Assembly (NCBI GenBank): GCA_951812285.1
Contig: OX638292.1
Coordinates: forward strand, 1 to 64,000
Direction: 5' to 3'
DNA length: 64,000 nt
Source: an uncultured Dehalococcoidia bacterium
GTDB taxonomy: Bacteria; Chloroflexota; Dehalococcoidia; Lucifugimonadales; UBA1127
The notes beneath the pieces are model-generated. The model made no database searches. It was not told where the DNA came from and worked only from the letters and a program-made list of their open reading frames with translations. The position numbers and the translations under genes are program-made. Of the stretch, positions 1-8,742 are shown piece after piece. Position 1 is the stretch's first letter; every line of letters begins with the position of its first letter.

Positions 1-7
1 GAGGGCG

Positions 8-925
8 TCAAGAAAGCGGCCGGTTCAGCCGGGCCCCCACCAGCTCCGTGGTAATCACCACGCGCTCGTCGTAAATGAACCTCGGCCACGAGCAGACCAG
101 CGTTGCGGAGCGACCGTCCGAGCCCCAGAAGTTCACCTCCTCCTTGGGGAGGATGCGGAACTCCGTGGCCTGGTACAGGAAGCTGCCGTCGTCGCTGTCC
201 ACGATGACGTACACCGCCTCGCCCTTGCGGAGGTAGTCGTGGAGTTTGGGAAGGTCGCGGAAAACGGCGCCCGTCGTCCTTGAGCGGGCTCTCCAGGTGC
301 CCGAACAACCATGTGTTGCCCAGCTCGCCCGGCGTCGTGTGCCCCGGGATGATGCCGACCTCGTAGATCGGCGATTCGTACTTGAGATGGCCCTCTTCGG
401 TCGTGATCACGCCCAGCTCGATCGTCCTGGACTCGAGCCCGATGAGGGGATGCGCACGAGCGTGGCCGGCGCCAACCCCGACGCCGGCAGGTGCAGCTCC
501 TCGACGGGCAGGAATCCCGACGTGTACTCCGGCGCACCCCGTTCGAGGGCCCAGAAGGGGTTTGCCCAGTCCTGCGGCGCGGCGTCCCAGCTCCCGTAAA
601 CCTCGCCCAGGGTTGCCGCCGATGGCGCCGGGCCGGTGGCCGGCAGCGGCGCGGCGTCTATCGACTGAGTCTGCTCGGGAGCCGCGGGGGCCTCGGCCGG
701 CAGCGGGAGCAGTTGCTCCAGTTCCGCCTGCGAGGGCAGCGTCGGCTCCGTGGTGATGACCACCACTGGCTCGTACCGCTCGTCGATGTAGGCCTGGTAG
801 CCGAAGAAGCCGCCCGCGAGCGCCAGGAGCAACGCGCCGCCGCCAAGCATCGCGAGCCCCACCCGCCTGCTGCCCAGCATCCCTGACGCGAGAACCCTCA
901 TGCGCCGCCAATAGTGTCTCTCCAT
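8..925 (-). pseudogene. sortase, frame broken by two compensating shifts
   Basis: A membrane-anchored cysteine transpeptidase of the sortase family that would attach proteins to the cell surface. The N-terminus has one membrane segment (about residues 22-44) and a Pro/Ala-rich linker. The catalytic part carries GHLESPLKDD (active His), ATLVCSWPR (active Cys) and RVVITTEL (active Arg) near the end. The N-terminal part (to about 440) and the C-terminal part (below about 270) are in one frame, but the stretch between is in another. A C seems missing in the run near 436-440, and a G is extra in the GGG near 268-272. With both corrected the protein reads through. The start is uncertain: ATG at 925 precedes the membrane segment; ATG 949 and TTG 979 are alternatives. 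Either a real pseudogene or two sequencing errors. Confident on family, not on functional state. Confidence 0.75.
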
Positions 926-1057
926 GCCGCGTTCGTATGCTTCGAGCATACCACGCCGCGGGGTGACGGCAACAAGCAAGTCGCAAATAGAGGAGGCCGC
1001 CGCCGGATATGCTCTGGCTCACGGCCCCCTGTGCAAAGTCGTAGGCTGTCTACACTA

Positions 1058-1321
1058 TCAGCGGGACCTCGGCACGTGTCCGGAGCCGCTGTTGATTGGC
1101 TCATTAAGGTAGATGTCGCCGTTACGAATCTTGATATTGAATCCACAGTTGGGATTCGTACATGCCCATGCCTTGTAGTGGATGGGGGCTCCCTGCCCGC
1201 CGAAGTCGGAAAGGGGAACCAGATCACCGGTACCGCAGTTTTGGCATTGGGGCAGGTGACTCTTCTCCACCAATTCCTCCTGGGCCCAAAACTCACGCAG
1301 TTCGTGCCGGCCGTCGTGCAA
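1058..1321 (-). CDS. small zinc-ribbon protein, function unknown
   Basis: An 87-residue protein with two cysteine pairs, C26-x2-C29 and C54-x4-C59, arranged like a zinc ribbon; the second pair lies in WACTNPNCGFNIKIRNGD. No ATG is available: a stop lies 17 codons upstream, and the only sensible start is TTG at 1321, with a GAGG element about nine bases before it. It is monocistronic on the minus strand, between the sortase and an A+T-rich spacer. I do not recognise a family. The cysteine spacing and the in-frame hydrophobic pattern argue for a real gene, but its size and TTG start leave doubt. Confidence 0.5.
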   Translation of the reverse strand: MHDGRHELREFWAQEELVEKSHLPQCQNCGTGDLVPLSDFGGQGAPIHYKAWACTNPNCGFNIKIRNGDIYLNEPINSGSGHVPRSR

Positions 1322-1709
1322 TCGGCGCAGCCTCGAGGCGTCGCATGGGCGACTTGGATGTGTTACTTACAGTCTATTACAACTTCATAAAAAAGCAATA
1401 GGATGACTGATTTTGCTATACTGGCATAGTACAGTTGGACTAAAAATTGATTGTTTGTACAAAGCCTTGTAACTAAACGGGTAATGCAAAATGGGTGAAT
1501 TCGTACTGAAATCAACAAGAACTGCTAGAGCCCGTGATAGAATTACGGAATTACACAATTCTCCTGCGCCTGTTCATTATTGGGAAATTAACCGCATGCA
1601 CAGTCGTGTGCCCTGTCTAACAATCGCTGTCCTAATCAAGTTTTCTGTGCAAATATGGTGCGAATGAGCCGCGAAAGAAGCGGAGTTCTTGCGAGGAGCT
1701 TTGCGGCCG
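1322..1709. other. A+T-rich spacer with a possible promoter and a 58-codon ORF
   Basis: This 388-base stretch is clearly more A+T-rich than its surroundings. It contains a plus-strand TGCTATACT element at 1414-1422, the same box found upstream of many real genes in this window. Downstream, ATG at 1491 opens a 58-codon frame ending at 1667. The frame has no good ribosome binding site and no recognisable domain, so it is not called as a gene. It may be a decayed gene or an RNA-producing spacer. Confidence 0.4.
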
Positions 1710-2309
1710 CTACGTGTGCAGTGGTGCATTGTGTATAGTCTCGTATCGAGCGCCCGAGGGCGTCAGTGTGCTCTTGATCAGGTGCAGCGCATCCACGGCG
1801 AACGCGCCTCCAACGTCGCTGCCTACAGCGGCTAGCGCCTGCGCCGCACGGACGCGGTCCTCCGACGTCGCCGTGTCGCGCAGCCGCGCGATGGTGAGGT
1901 GCGGCGCAAACGGACGCCGCTCCCGCGCGAATCCCAGCGTCGCGCACGCCTCGTCCACACGCCGCGCAAGCCCCGCGAGGGCCTCAGTGTCGCCCGCGAT
2001 CCCCGCCCACAGCACCCGCGGCGCGCGTTCGTCGGGAAACGCGCCCACGCCCTGCAGCGCAAGTTCGAACGGCGCAACGTCGCTTCCGGCCGCGCCCAAC
2101 GCCTCGGCCAGCGAAGCCACGAGCCCCGCGTCGACGTTGCCCAGAAACTTCAGCGTGACGTGTACGCCCTCCGGTGCAACCAGGCGCACACCACGAAGTT
2201 CGGCGTCGCGAAGCCGCCCAATCACCCGCGCGAGCGTCTCCCGCACCTCGGGCGGCAGCGCCACCGCAATGAAGAGCCGCAGCTGGTCAGTCCGATTTGA
2301 GCTGGTCAC
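1710..2309 (-). CDS. thpR: RNA 2',3'-cyclic phosphodiesterase (2H family)
   Basis: A 199-residue member of the 2H phosphoesterase family (ThpR/LigT), which opens 2',3'-cyclic phosphates on RNA and can join 2'-5' linked tRNA halves. Both catalytic HxT motifs are present: H50-V-T52 in HVTLKF and H137-L-T139 in HLTIARL. The length matches bacterial ThpR. The GTG start at 2309 lies inside the 3' end of mug, a 23-base overlap, so the two are probably translated from one message. It is the last gene of the amidohydrolase-mug-thpR run, followed by an A+T-rich spacer. Confidence 0.88.
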   Translation of the reverse strand: MTSSNRTDQLRLFIAVALPPEVRETLARVIGRLRDAELRGVRLVAPEGVHVTLKFLGNVDAGLVASLAEALGAAGSDVAPFELALQGVGAFPDERAPRVLWAGIAGDTEALAGLARRVDEACATLGFARERRPFAPHLTIARLRDTATSEDRVRAAQALAAVGSDVGGAFAVDALHLIKSTLTPSGARYETIHNAPLHT

Positions 2310-2820
2310 GCAAGTCCTTCAGCTGCGCATACCATGCGGTCAGGTCCTCCAGGCTGAAGCTGGCGTTGGCGGGGCTCGGGTTGGGCGTCACGAAGACTAC
2401 GCACTCGCCGATGCTCCATTCCTGCACCCCCAGCGCCACGCGCTCCCGACTCCCGTCGGCGTGCCGCCGGTACTGCGACGCCGCCATAACGCCGTGGAAG
2501 CTGACGATGCGCGGCGCCGCCGCCAGCAGCCGCCCGCGAAGCTCGACCGCCCCGGCGCGAAAGTCCGCCGCCGTCAGCCCGCCCGCCCCTGGCGTCGGCC
2601 GCTTGACCACGTCCGTCATCCCGATGCCGAACTCGAGCATCCGGTGGTCAGTCTCGGGCCCCAACGGCTCAGGCACGAGCCCCGCCGCGTTGAAGGCGCG
2701 CCAGAACCGGTTCCGCGGGTTCGCGAAGTAACGCCCCGTCTGCGCCGAGGGTATCGACGGGTTCAGCCCCACCAGCACGATGTCCAGCCCGGGCCGCAGG
2801 TAGTCGGGCAGCGTCTCCAT
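2287..2820 (-). CDS. mug: mismatch-specific uracil/thymine DNA glycosylase
   Basis: A G:U/T mismatch-specific DNA glycosylase of the MUG/TDG branch of the uracil-DNA glycosylase superfamily, acting in base excision repair. The catalytic loop GLNPS is at residues 18-22, with the water-activating Asn20, and is followed by TGRYFANPRNRFW. The second loop, NPSPAN, lies at 147-152. At about 177 residues it has the usual length. ATG at 2820 is taken as the start; TTG at 2829, which overlaps the stop of the upstream amidohydrolase, is possible and adds three residues. It sits between the amidohydrolase and thpR genes with overlapping or near-touching ends, so the three appear co-transcribed. Confidence 0.9.
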   Translation of the reverse strand: METLPDYLRPGLDIVLVGLNPSIPSAQTGRYFANPRNRFWRAFNAAGLVPEPLGPETDHRMLEFGIGMTDVVKRPTPGAGGLTAADFRAGAVELRGRLLAAAPRIVSFHGVMAASQYRRHADGSRERVALGVQEWSIGECVVFVTPNPSPANASFSLEDLTAWYAQLKDLRDQLKSD

Positions 2821-2825
2821 CGCCG

Positions 2826-3671
2826 TCAACCGCCCAGCCCGAAGAGCCCGGCCGCGTTCCCGCCGAGGATGCGCGCCTGCTCCTCCTCCGAAAGCCCGCT
2901 CTCCCGCACCTGCGCCAGCAGCCGTGGATGCTTGATGAGCGGGAAATCGGTCCCGAACAGCATCCGCTCCGCCCCGAGCGCCCGGGCAACGTTCGCAAAG
3001 ACGTCCGGCGCGTACAGGAATGGCGACGCCGCCGAGTCGAAGTAGGCGTCGGCGAGGGCCGTCTTAATCTCCGGCATGAGCGCGTAGAACGGCAGCCCGC
3101 CGCCCCAGTGCGCGGCGATAACCGGCTGCCCCGGAAACGCCTCGATGAACCGCAGCACCTTCTCGGGCGTCACCGTGCCCTTGCCCGCGTAGCTGTGCCC
3201 CACAGGCTCCGACGCATGCGTCAGCACCGGCATCCCCAGCCGCCTCGCGAGCGCCATCAGCGGCCCCATGGCGCGCGCGTCGTCGATGCTGAACCCCTGC
3301 GTGTCCGGGTGTAGCTCCCCGACGCCTGCGAGCCCCGCCTCCGCGCACCGCTCCACCTCGGCGAGCGCGTCGTCGCCCCACGCCGGGTTCACCGACCCGA
3401 AGGCCAGCAGCCGCCCGCCGCTGCGCGCCACGCACTCTGCCAGGTAGTCGTTCGCCTCCCGCGCAACGCCGCGGTCCGTCCACCCAATCCCCACCGCCAC
3501 CGCGACGTCGACGCCCGCCTCGTCCATAGCCGCCAGCAGGTCGTCCACACTGGCCAGCGCCGCGTTGGGGTTCGAGTACAGCTCGCGGAAGGTCGCATCG
3601 CGCCGCACAATCTCCTCCCGCCGCTCGCGAAACGACGGCGGGTACACATGCACGTGTGAGTCAATGATCAT
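2826..3671 (-). CDS. amidohydrolase, TIM-barrel metal-dependent hydrolase
   Basis: A 281-residue hydrolase/decarboxylase of the amidohydrolase-2 (ACMSD-like) family. Metal and substrate ligands are visible along a TIM barrel: the N-terminal H6-V-H8 pair, GELHPDTQG in the middle, THASEP, then AAHWGGG, and near the end FGTDFP carrying the catalytic Asp. The substrate cannot be read from the sequence; related proteins act on 2-amino-3-carboxymuconate semialdehyde, resorcylates and similar compounds. ATG at 3671 is the natural start. The PIN-toxin gene ends nine bases upstream, so transcription may run on from the toxin-antitoxin pair. Confidence 0.85.
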   Translation of the reverse strand: MIIDSHVHVYPPSFRERREEIVRRDATFRELYSNPNAALASVDDLLAAMDEAGVDVAVAVGIGWTDRGVAREANDYLAECVARSGGRLLAFGSVNPAWGDDALAEVERCAEAGLAGVGELHPDTQGFSIDDARAMGPLMALARRLGMPVLTHASEPVGHSYAGKGTVTPEKVLRFIEAFPGQPVIAAHWGGGLPFYALMPEIKTALADAYFDSAASPFLYAPDVFANVARALGAERMLFGTDFPLIKHPRLLAQVRESGLSEEEQARILGGNAAGLFGLGG

Positions 3672-3680
3672 AGCGCCATG

Positions 3681-4082
3681 CTACCAGAGGGTCTCTACGT
3701 TTGGAGACGCGGCCAGAAGGCGGTCTACCGTGACCAGCACGGCTTCATGCTTAACGGCTTCAGCGGCGATGAGCCTGTCGTGAATATCGGGGATTTCCGG
3801 GAAGGCATCCAGCAATGCAAGCTGCTCGCTGCCGGTGTCAACCAAGACCATGCCGAACGCGGTCAGGTCCTGCAGAAACTCAGCGGGCACAACGGGGTCG
3901 CGCACCTTTACTGAGAGGAAATACAACTCAGCCACAACTATGGCCGGAACGATGATGGTCGCTTCTCCCGCGGCAGCCTGACGAAAGACACTTGCGGCAT
4001 TGGCGGAAAGGCGGGCATCAGCCTTCAAGTACCACCACAGGGCGTGGGTGTCGGTCACATAGACCGGCGGACTACTTTGCAT
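3681..4082 (-). CDS. PIN-domain ribonuclease toxin (VapC-like)
   Basis: The toxin of a type II toxin-antitoxin pair, a PIN-domain RNase of about 133 residues. The acidic metal-binding residues are in place: D11 in VTDTHALWWYL, E52 in IVVAEL, D102 in IHDRLIAAEA and D120 in VTVDRLL. ATG at 4082 lies within the last codons of the antitoxin gene, giving an 11-base overlap, which is typical of translationally coupled pairs and decides the start over the upstream ATG at 4103. The probable target is RNA, as in other VapC-like toxins; specificity cannot be read. Confidence 0.9.
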   Translation of the reverse strand: MQSSPPVYVTDTHALWWYLKADARLSANAASVFRQAAAGEATIIVPAIVVAELYFLSVKVRDPVVPAEFLQDLTAFGMVLVDTGSEQLALLDAFPEIPDIHDRLIAAEAVKHEAVLVTVDRLLAASPNVETLW

Positions 4083-4347
4083 CGTCGCCCGGGATGTCCT
4101 CAAATTTGGCTTTCCAGGCGTCGTTCATTTCCGCCCGGTGGCGTTGGATTTCTTCAAAGGACAAGTTGGGGAGGTGGACGTACTTCTCCTGCAGCGGCGT
4201 CAATGGCGTCTCCGCCCCAGGTGCGATGGGCGCCAGCCGCGCGCACGGCTTGCCCCGCCGCGTGATGATGACCTCCTCGCCCTCGGCGAGGCTGTCGAGA
4301 ATCTGCCCGGCCTTGGCCCGTAGCTCTCGTATGCTGTAGGTAGTCAT
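4072..4347 (-). CDS. Phd/YefM-type antitoxin
   Basis: A 91-residue antitoxin preceding the PIN toxin. The N-terminus, with TYSIRELRAKAGQILDSL followed by GEEVIITRRGKPCARL, matches the Phd/YefM DNA-binding fold; the C-terminal half is a polar, probably disordered toxin-binding tail. ATG at 4347 was chosen because the conserved fold begins immediately there and a GGATGG element lies upstream; ATG 4356 and more distal starts add unrelated residues. Such antitoxins normally repress their own promoter, and a candidate promoter lies about 35-60 bases upstream. Confidence 0.87.
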   Translation of the reverse strand: MTTYSIRELRAKAGQILDSLAEGEEVIITRRGKPCARLAPIAPGAETPLTPLQEKYVHLPNLSFEEIQRHRAEMNDAWKAKFEDIPGDDAK

Positions 4348-4381
4348 GCCATCCATCCGTGAAACAGGTGCTTCCCTATCC

Positions 4382-4410
4382 ATTCTATGTGCTGGCAACG
4401 GCGGGCGAAA
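4382..4410 (-). promoter_or_regulatory. candidate promoter of the toxin-antitoxin pair
   Basis: Read on the minus strand, TTTCGC and TAGAAT are separated by 17 bases, ending about 35 bases upstream of the antitoxin ATG. The -10 is good and the -35 is weak. Inference from hexamer match and position only. Confidence 0.45.
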
Positions 4411-4425
4411 GCAGCCGCGCACTCC

Positions 4426-4614
4426 CTACCCCCCATGGCATCGCTTGTACTTCGCGCCGCTGCCGCACGGGCACGGCTCGTTGCGGCCGACCTTCCGGCC
4501 CTGCGTCATGTCCTGGAACCGGCGGTCGTCGGCGCGCCTCGCCTCGCACTTCGCGCACGTGCACTCCAGCGGGTGGTCGCTGTACCAGCTCGTCCGCTCC
4601 TTGCCGATGACCAT
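4426..4614 (-). CDS. small SEC-C motif zinc-binding protein
   Basis: A 62-residue protein ending in a SEC-C motif, [19 protein letters not shown], the C-terminal zinc-binding element known from SecA and many small proteins. A further CxxC (CTCAKC) lies near the middle. The ATG at 4614 overlaps the trpB stop by one base (TGATG), so the gene is almost certainly translated with the trp operon as its last gene. A GTG at 4617 is a less likely start. What a zinc peptide does behind trpB is not apparent. Confidence 0.75.
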   Translation of the reverse strand: MVIGKERTSWYSDHPLECTCAKCEARRADDRRFQDMTQGRKVGRNEPCPCGSGAKYKRCHGG

Positions 4615-5834
4615 CACGCCGCTCCTTCCGGCCCACCGCGCTCGTCCATGATGCGGATGACCTCCTGCAGGTCCTTGTCCCCGCGGCCGCTCAGGTTCAC
4701 GACGATGACCTTGCCCGCCCCAGCCTGCGGCGCGAGCTTCGCCACGTACGCCAGCGCATGCGACGGCTCCAGCGCCGGGATGATGCCCTCCGTCCGCGAC
4801 AGCAGCCCGAACGCCTCCAACGCCTCGTCGTCCGTCGCCGAGACGTACGTCGCGCGCTCCGTGTCCTTCAGGTACGAGTGCTCCGGCCCGACGCCCGGGT
4901 AGTCAAGGCCCGCCGACACGCTGTGCGTCTCCATCACCTGCCCGGCCTCGTCCTGCATCAGGTAGGAGTGCGACCCGTGCAGCACGCCCGGTCTGCCCCC
5001 CGAGAGCGGCGCCGCATGCTTGCCCGTCTCGAGCCCGAGGCCCCCGGCCTCGACACCCACCAGCGCCACCTCTTCGTCCGCGATGAAGGGGTGGAAGAGC
5101 CCGATGGCGTTGCTGCCGCCGCCCACGCACGCGACTGCGTAGTCGGGCAGCCGCCCCTCGGCGGCGATGACCTGCTCCCGCGCCTCGCGCCCCACGACGC
5201 TCTGGAAGTCCCGCACCATCATCGGGTACGGGTGCGGCCCCACGACGCTCCCCAGCAGGTAGAAGGTGGTGCGCACGTTGGTGACCCAGTCCCGCATGCA
5301 CTCGTTGATCGCGTCCTTCAGCGTCCGCGAGCCGCTGTCGACCGGCTCCACCCGCGCGCCGAGTAGCTTCATCCGGTAGACGTTCGGCTGCTGCCGCCTG
5401 ATGTCCTCCGTGCCCATGTAGACCGCGCACTCCATGCCCAGCAGCGCGCACACCGTCGCCGTCGCGACGCCGTGCTGCCCCGCACCGGTCTCCGCGATGA
5501 TCCGCTGCTTGCCCATGCGTTTGGCCAGCAGCGCCTGCCCCACCGCGTGGTTGATCTTGTGCGCGCCCGTGTGCGCCAGGTCCTCGCGCTTCAGGTAGAT
5601 GCGCGCCCCGCCGAAGTGCTCCGTCAGGTTCGCCGCGAAGGTCAGCGGCGTCGGCCGCCCGACGTACGTGGACAGCAGCCCCGCCAGCTCCGCCTGAAAG
5701 CCCGCATCCTCCCGCGCCGCCTCGTAGCCGATGCGCAGGTCCTCGACCGCCGCCATGAGCGTCTCGGGCACAAACCGCCCGCCGAAGGCGCCGAACCGCC
5801 CCTGCTCGTTGGGCAGCCGCTGTTCGTTGGTCAT
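4614..5834 (-). CDS. trpB: tryptophan synthase beta chain
   Basis: Joins indole and serine to give tryptophan, the last step of the pathway, using pyridoxal phosphate. The PLP lysine is K93 in [12 protein letters not shown]; the phosphate-binding loop GGGSNAIG is at 238-245; the N-terminal [10 protein letters not shown] and the C-terminal LSGRGDKD are those of the classic TrpB1 type. At 406 residues it has the normal length. ATG at 5834 overlaps the trpF stop (ATGA), which fixes the start against a long unrelated upstream extension of the frame. It usually works with TrpA, but no trpA gene lies next to it or anywhere in the window. Confidence 0.97.
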   Translation of the reverse strand: MTNEQRLPNEQGRFGAFGGRFVPETLMAAVEDLRIGYEAAREDAGFQAELAGLLSTYVGRPTPLTFAANLTEHFGGARIYLKREDLAHTGAHKINHAVGQALLAKRMGKQRIIAETGAGQHGVATATVCALLGMECAVYMGTEDIRRQQPNVYRMKLLGARVEPVDSGSRTLKDAINECMRDWVTNVRTTFYLLGSVVGPHPYPMMVRDFQSVVGREAREQVIAAEGRLPDYAVACVGGGSNAIGLFHPFIADEEVALVGVEAGGLGLETGKHAAPLSGGRPGVLHGSHSYLMQDEAGQVMETHSVSAGLDYPGVGPEHSYLKDTERATYVSATDDEALEAFGLLSRTEGIIPALEPSHALAYVAKLAPQAGAGKVIVVNLSGRGDKDLQEVIRIMDERGGPEGAA

Positions 5835-6511
5835 AGAGGGGCTCCTTGTCTGGCCGCCGCCACAAAGCGACGTATCTTGTCGATGTCCTTGATGCCATCG
5901 GTCTCGACGCCGGTCGACACGTCGACGCCCCACGGCGAGACGGCCTCGATGGCCGCCCCCACGTTCTCCGGCGTCAGCCCGCCCGCGAGGACGAAGCGGT
6001 GTCCCGACTCCGCTACCTCCCGAGCGACGCTCCAGTCGAACGTCTGCCCCGTCCCGCCCGGCTGCACCGACGACTGCCGGTCGAGCAGGGCGAGGTTTCC
6101 TGCAGCGTTGATAGCCTGCAGCTGCGCCTCCACCGTGTCCACAACGGCGTACCGGTCGTCGGTGTCCCCCGACGGGGACACGGGCACGTGCACGACCTTG
6201 AGGACAAGCGGCTCCACCTGCGACCAGTAGCCCGGCCCCTCGCTGCCGCACAGCTGCACAAGGTCCAAGCCCACCAGCTTGGCAACCCTGTTCACGTACT
6301 CCACGGGTTGGTCGGCGAAGAGGCCAACAAGCTTCGTCCCTTGGTGCTTCTCGCGAAACGCCGAGGCCAGCTCGGCGCCGGTCTCCGGCTCGATGTAGCG
6401 GCGCACCGTCGGCAGGAAGACCATGCCGAGCAGGTCCGCCCCTGCTTCCGCCGCGGCGGTCATGTGCTCCATGCTCCGCATGCCGCAGACCTTCACGACA
6501 GTCATAGTCAT
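5831..6511 (-). CDS. trpF: phosphoribosylanthranilate isomerase
   Basis: Catalyses the Amadori rearrangement of phosphoribosylanthranilate to CdRP, the third step of tryptophan synthesis. It is a TIM barrel of 226 residues with the catalytic Cys9 in VKVCGMR, the phosphate loop [11 protein letters not shown] and the catalytic Asp in GVDVSTGVE. The ATG at 6511 overlaps the stop of trpC by four bases and the stop overlaps the trpB start by four, so trpC-trpF-trpB are translationally coupled. A stand-alone TrpF (not fused to TrpC). Confidence 0.96.
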   Translation of the reverse strand: MTMTVVKVCGMRSMEHMTAAAEAGADLLGMVFLPTVRRYIEPETGAELASAFREKHQGTKLVGLFADQPVEYVNRVAKLVGLDLVQLCGSEGPGYWSQVEPLVLKVVHVPVSPSGDTDDRYAVVDTVEAQLQAINAAGNLALLDRQSSVQPGGTGQTFDWSVAREVAESGHRFVLAGGLTPENVGAAIEAVSPWGVDVSTGVETDGIKDIDKIRRFVAAARQGAPL

Positions 6512-7317
6512 GACGCCCCCTGCGCGGGAACGGCGACTCCCAGCAGCTCGCGGATCTTCGCGCCCGGCTCCGCCTGCGTCACGATGGCCTCGCCCACCAG
6601 CGCCGCGTGCGCCCCGAGGTCCCGCAGCCGCTCCATGTCGCCCCGGCCGCGAATGCCGCTCTCGCTGACCAGCACGGCGCCTGAAGGCGCCTTCGACGCC
6701 AGCGCCCCCGTCACGTCAAGGTCCGTCTTGAACGTGCGCAGGTCGCGGTTGTTGATCCCGATGACTTCCGCGCCGGCATCCGCAGCGATGGCCATCTCAG
6801 TCTCGTCATGGACCTCCACCAGGCATTGAATGCCCACGTCCCGCGCCGCTCCCAGCAACTCGCCGAGCTGCGCCGCCGACAGCACCGCAACGATGAGCAA
6901 CGCGGCATCGGCCCCGTAAGCCCGCGCCTCGTAGAGCTGGTAGGGGTGCGTCAAGAAATCCTTGCGCAGCACCGGCACGCCTGCCGCGGCCACGGCGTCC
7001 TTCACCTGCCGCAGGTGCTCCAGCGTCCCCTCGAAGTGCGCGTCCGTCAGGCACGAGATCGCCGCCGCGCCGCTCGCCGCGTACGTCGACCCCAGCCACG
7101 CCGGGTCGAAGTCCGCCCGCAGCAGCCCAGCCGACGGCGACGCCTTCTTCACCTCCGCGATGAGCCGGATGTCGTCGCCCTTGAGCGCCGCCGCGAAGGG
7201 CACGGACGCCGGCGCCTCCGCCACGCGCCGCTCCAGCTCGGCCAGCGGCGTCTCCGCCATGGCCCGCTCCAGCGACTCCCGCTTCGCCTCGACAATTTTG
7301 TCCAGAATGGTTGCCAT
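6508..7317 (-). CDS. trpC: indole-3-glycerol phosphate synthase
   Basis: Closes the indole ring: CdRP to indole-3-glycerol phosphate with loss of CO2 and water. It is a 269-residue TIM barrel with the signature [13 protein letters not shown], the LRKDFL strand carrying the catalytic Lys, GINNRDL and SESGI. ATG at 7317 was chosen because the family's N-terminus ([14 protein letters not shown]) begins there and an AGGAG lies ten bases upstream; the open frame extends much further without homology. It follows trpD by 20 bases. Confidence 0.96.
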   Translation of the reverse strand: MATILDKIVEAKRESLERAMAETPLAELERRVAEAPASVPFAAALKGDDIRLIAEVKKASPSAGLLRADFDPAWLGSTYAASGAAAISCLTDAHFEGTLEHLRQVKDAVAAAGVPVLRKDFLTHPYQLYEARAYGADAALLIVAVLSAAQLGELLGAARDVGIQCLVEVHDETEMAIAADAGAEVIGINNRDLRTFKTDLDVTGALASKAPSGAVLVSESGIRGRGDMERLRDLGAHAALVGEAIVTQAEPGAKIRELLGVAVPAQGAS

Positions 7318-7337
7318 ACCTGCAATGCTCCTGGGCG

Positions 7338-8348
7338 CTAGGCGCTCTGGCTGACCTCGGCCAGCTTCCTCAGCGTTTCCAGCGCCGCCCTGCTCGAAAG
7401 CACCCGCCGCGCCGCTGCCACGCCCTCCTTCAGGTCCGGTACGGTGCCCGCGACCAGCATCCCCGCCCCCGCGCTCAGCGCGACGGCACGGTGCAGCGGC
7501 CCAAGCTCGCCGCCCAGCACCCTTTGCATCGTCTCCGCGTTCTCCTCCGCGACGCCGCCCTTCAGGTCGTCCAGCGAGCACGGCTCCAGCGCCACGTCCT
7601 CGGGCCGCACCTCGTAGGCGGTCACCGCGCCGTCCTTCGCCTCCCACACCTGCGAGGGCCCGGTCAGCGTCAGCTCGTCCGCGCCGTCGGAGCCGTGGAC
7701 CACCATGGCCCGCGTCGTCCCAAGCTGCAGGAACGCCTCCGCCATCCGCTGCCCGAACGACGGGTCCGCAATGCCGACGACCAGCGCGTCCGCGAAGGCC
7801 GGGTTGGTCAGTGGCCCAAGGATGTTGAACACCGTGCGAATTCCGAGCTCCCGTCGCGGCGCCGCCGCGTGGCGCATGGCCGGGTGGAACGCGGGCGCGA
7901 ACATGAACCCCATGCCCGCCTCCTCGACGCACTGCGCGACGCCTTCCGGCGTCAGCTCCAGCTTGACGCCGCAGGCCTCCAGTACGTCGGCCGCACCCGC
8001 CGAGCTCGACGCCGCGCGGTTGCCGTGCTTGGCCACCTTCACCCCAGAGGCCGCCAGCACCAGCGCTGCGGCCGTCGAGAGGTTGAAGGTGTTGAGGCCG
8101 TCGCCGCCTGTGCCCACAACGTCGACCACCGGCCCCGGCACGTTGACGCGCAGCACGTTGGCCCGCATAACGCGCGCCATCCCTGCGATCTCATCAGAGG
8201 TCTCGCCCTTCATCCGCAGCGCCGTCACAAACGCGCCGATCTGCGCCGGCGTCGCCGTGCCGGACATGATCTCTTCCATGCAGCCGGACGCCTCCTCAGA
8301 GGACAGCGACCTGCCTTCAATCAACGCGCCAATGGCTTCTCGAATCAT
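7338..8348 (-). CDS. trpD: anthranilate phosphoribosyltransferase
   Basis: Transfers the phosphoribosyl group of PRPP to anthranilate. The PRPP-binding glycine loop GTGGDG is at residues 79-84 and is followed by NTFNLST; the KHGNRAASSSAG motif is at 107-118. At 336 residues it is a stand-alone TrpD, not fused to TrpG. ATG at 8348 is unambiguous. It is separated from trpG/trpE by three PaREP1-like genes, an unusual insertion in an otherwise standard order. Confidence 0.96.
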   Translation of the reverse strand: MIREAIGALIEGRSLSSEEASGCMEEIMSGTATPAQIGAFVTALRMKGETSDEIAGMARVMRANVLRVNVPGPVVDVVGTGGDGLNTFNLSTAAALVLAASGVKVAKHGNRAASSSAGAADVLEACGVKLELTPEGVAQCVEEAGMGFMFAPAFHPAMRHAAAPRRELGIRTVFNILGPLTNPAFADALVVGIADPSFGQRMAEAFLQLGTTRAMVVHGSDGADELTLTGPSQVWEAKDGAVTAYEVRPEDVALEPCSLDDLKGGVAEENAETMQRVLGGELGPLHRAVALSAGAGMLVAGTVPDLKEGVAAARRVLSSRAALETLRKLAEVSQSA

Positions 8349-8382
8349 GGTTCACCCCGATGGAATTGCCGGAGATTCTCCC

Positions 8383-8742
8383 TTAGCTAGCTTCAACAAG
8401 CTCTTCCACCCTGTCTACGAACTCCACGACGTGGGTTAGATGGTAGGCGACCTGCCGTGTCGACAGACCACCCGCATAGAAGTTGACGTGCAGGAGATTG
8501 GCCTCCGAAAACAGCGCAGAAAGGGTGTTGTCATCGCTCTCGTCCACCATCTGGCGGACGACCTCAAACAGGTGCCGGTGTGTCTCGTGGTCCCAGCCTC
8601 GAGCATCCGCCAGCGCCTTCACTATCTGCGCTGCGGCGCCCCAGCCCTTTTCGGAAGCCTGATACAGGTCACCCCGCGCAAGCTCATCCTCCGCCTGCGC
8701 AAGAAAGACCCGGCTCTGGTTCTTGCATGGAGTCTCGACCAT
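8383..8742 (-). CDS. PaREP1-like helical protein, copy 1
   Basis: A 119-residue all-helical protein resembling the PaREP1/PaREP8 family, which as I recall belongs to the HEPN-like fold group. The core is ARGDLYQASEKGWGAAAQ followed by VKALADARGWDH and a helix ending with HVNFYAGGLS. It is the third of three tandem paralogs in transcription order and the most diverged. ATG at 8742 is chosen over 8748 or 8781 because TTTGGAGGG lies at the right distance, as it does before copy 2. An R-x6-H pattern (RGWDHETH) resembles the HEPN nuclease motif, but activity is only a suggestion. It ends 34 bases before trpD. Confidence 0.8.
   Translation of the reverse strand: MVETPCKNQSRVFLAQAEDELARGDLYQASEKGWGAAAQIVKALADARGWDHETHRHLFEVVRQMVDESDDNTLSALFSEANLLHVNFYAGGLSTRQVAYHLTHVVEFVDRVEELVEAS

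Noticed and set aside
4614..6251. A 545-codon frame covering trpB and extending upstream
   Set aside because: The upstream third is antisense-free but is a shadow of trpF; TrpB homology begins at the ATG at 5834, which overlaps the trpF stop.
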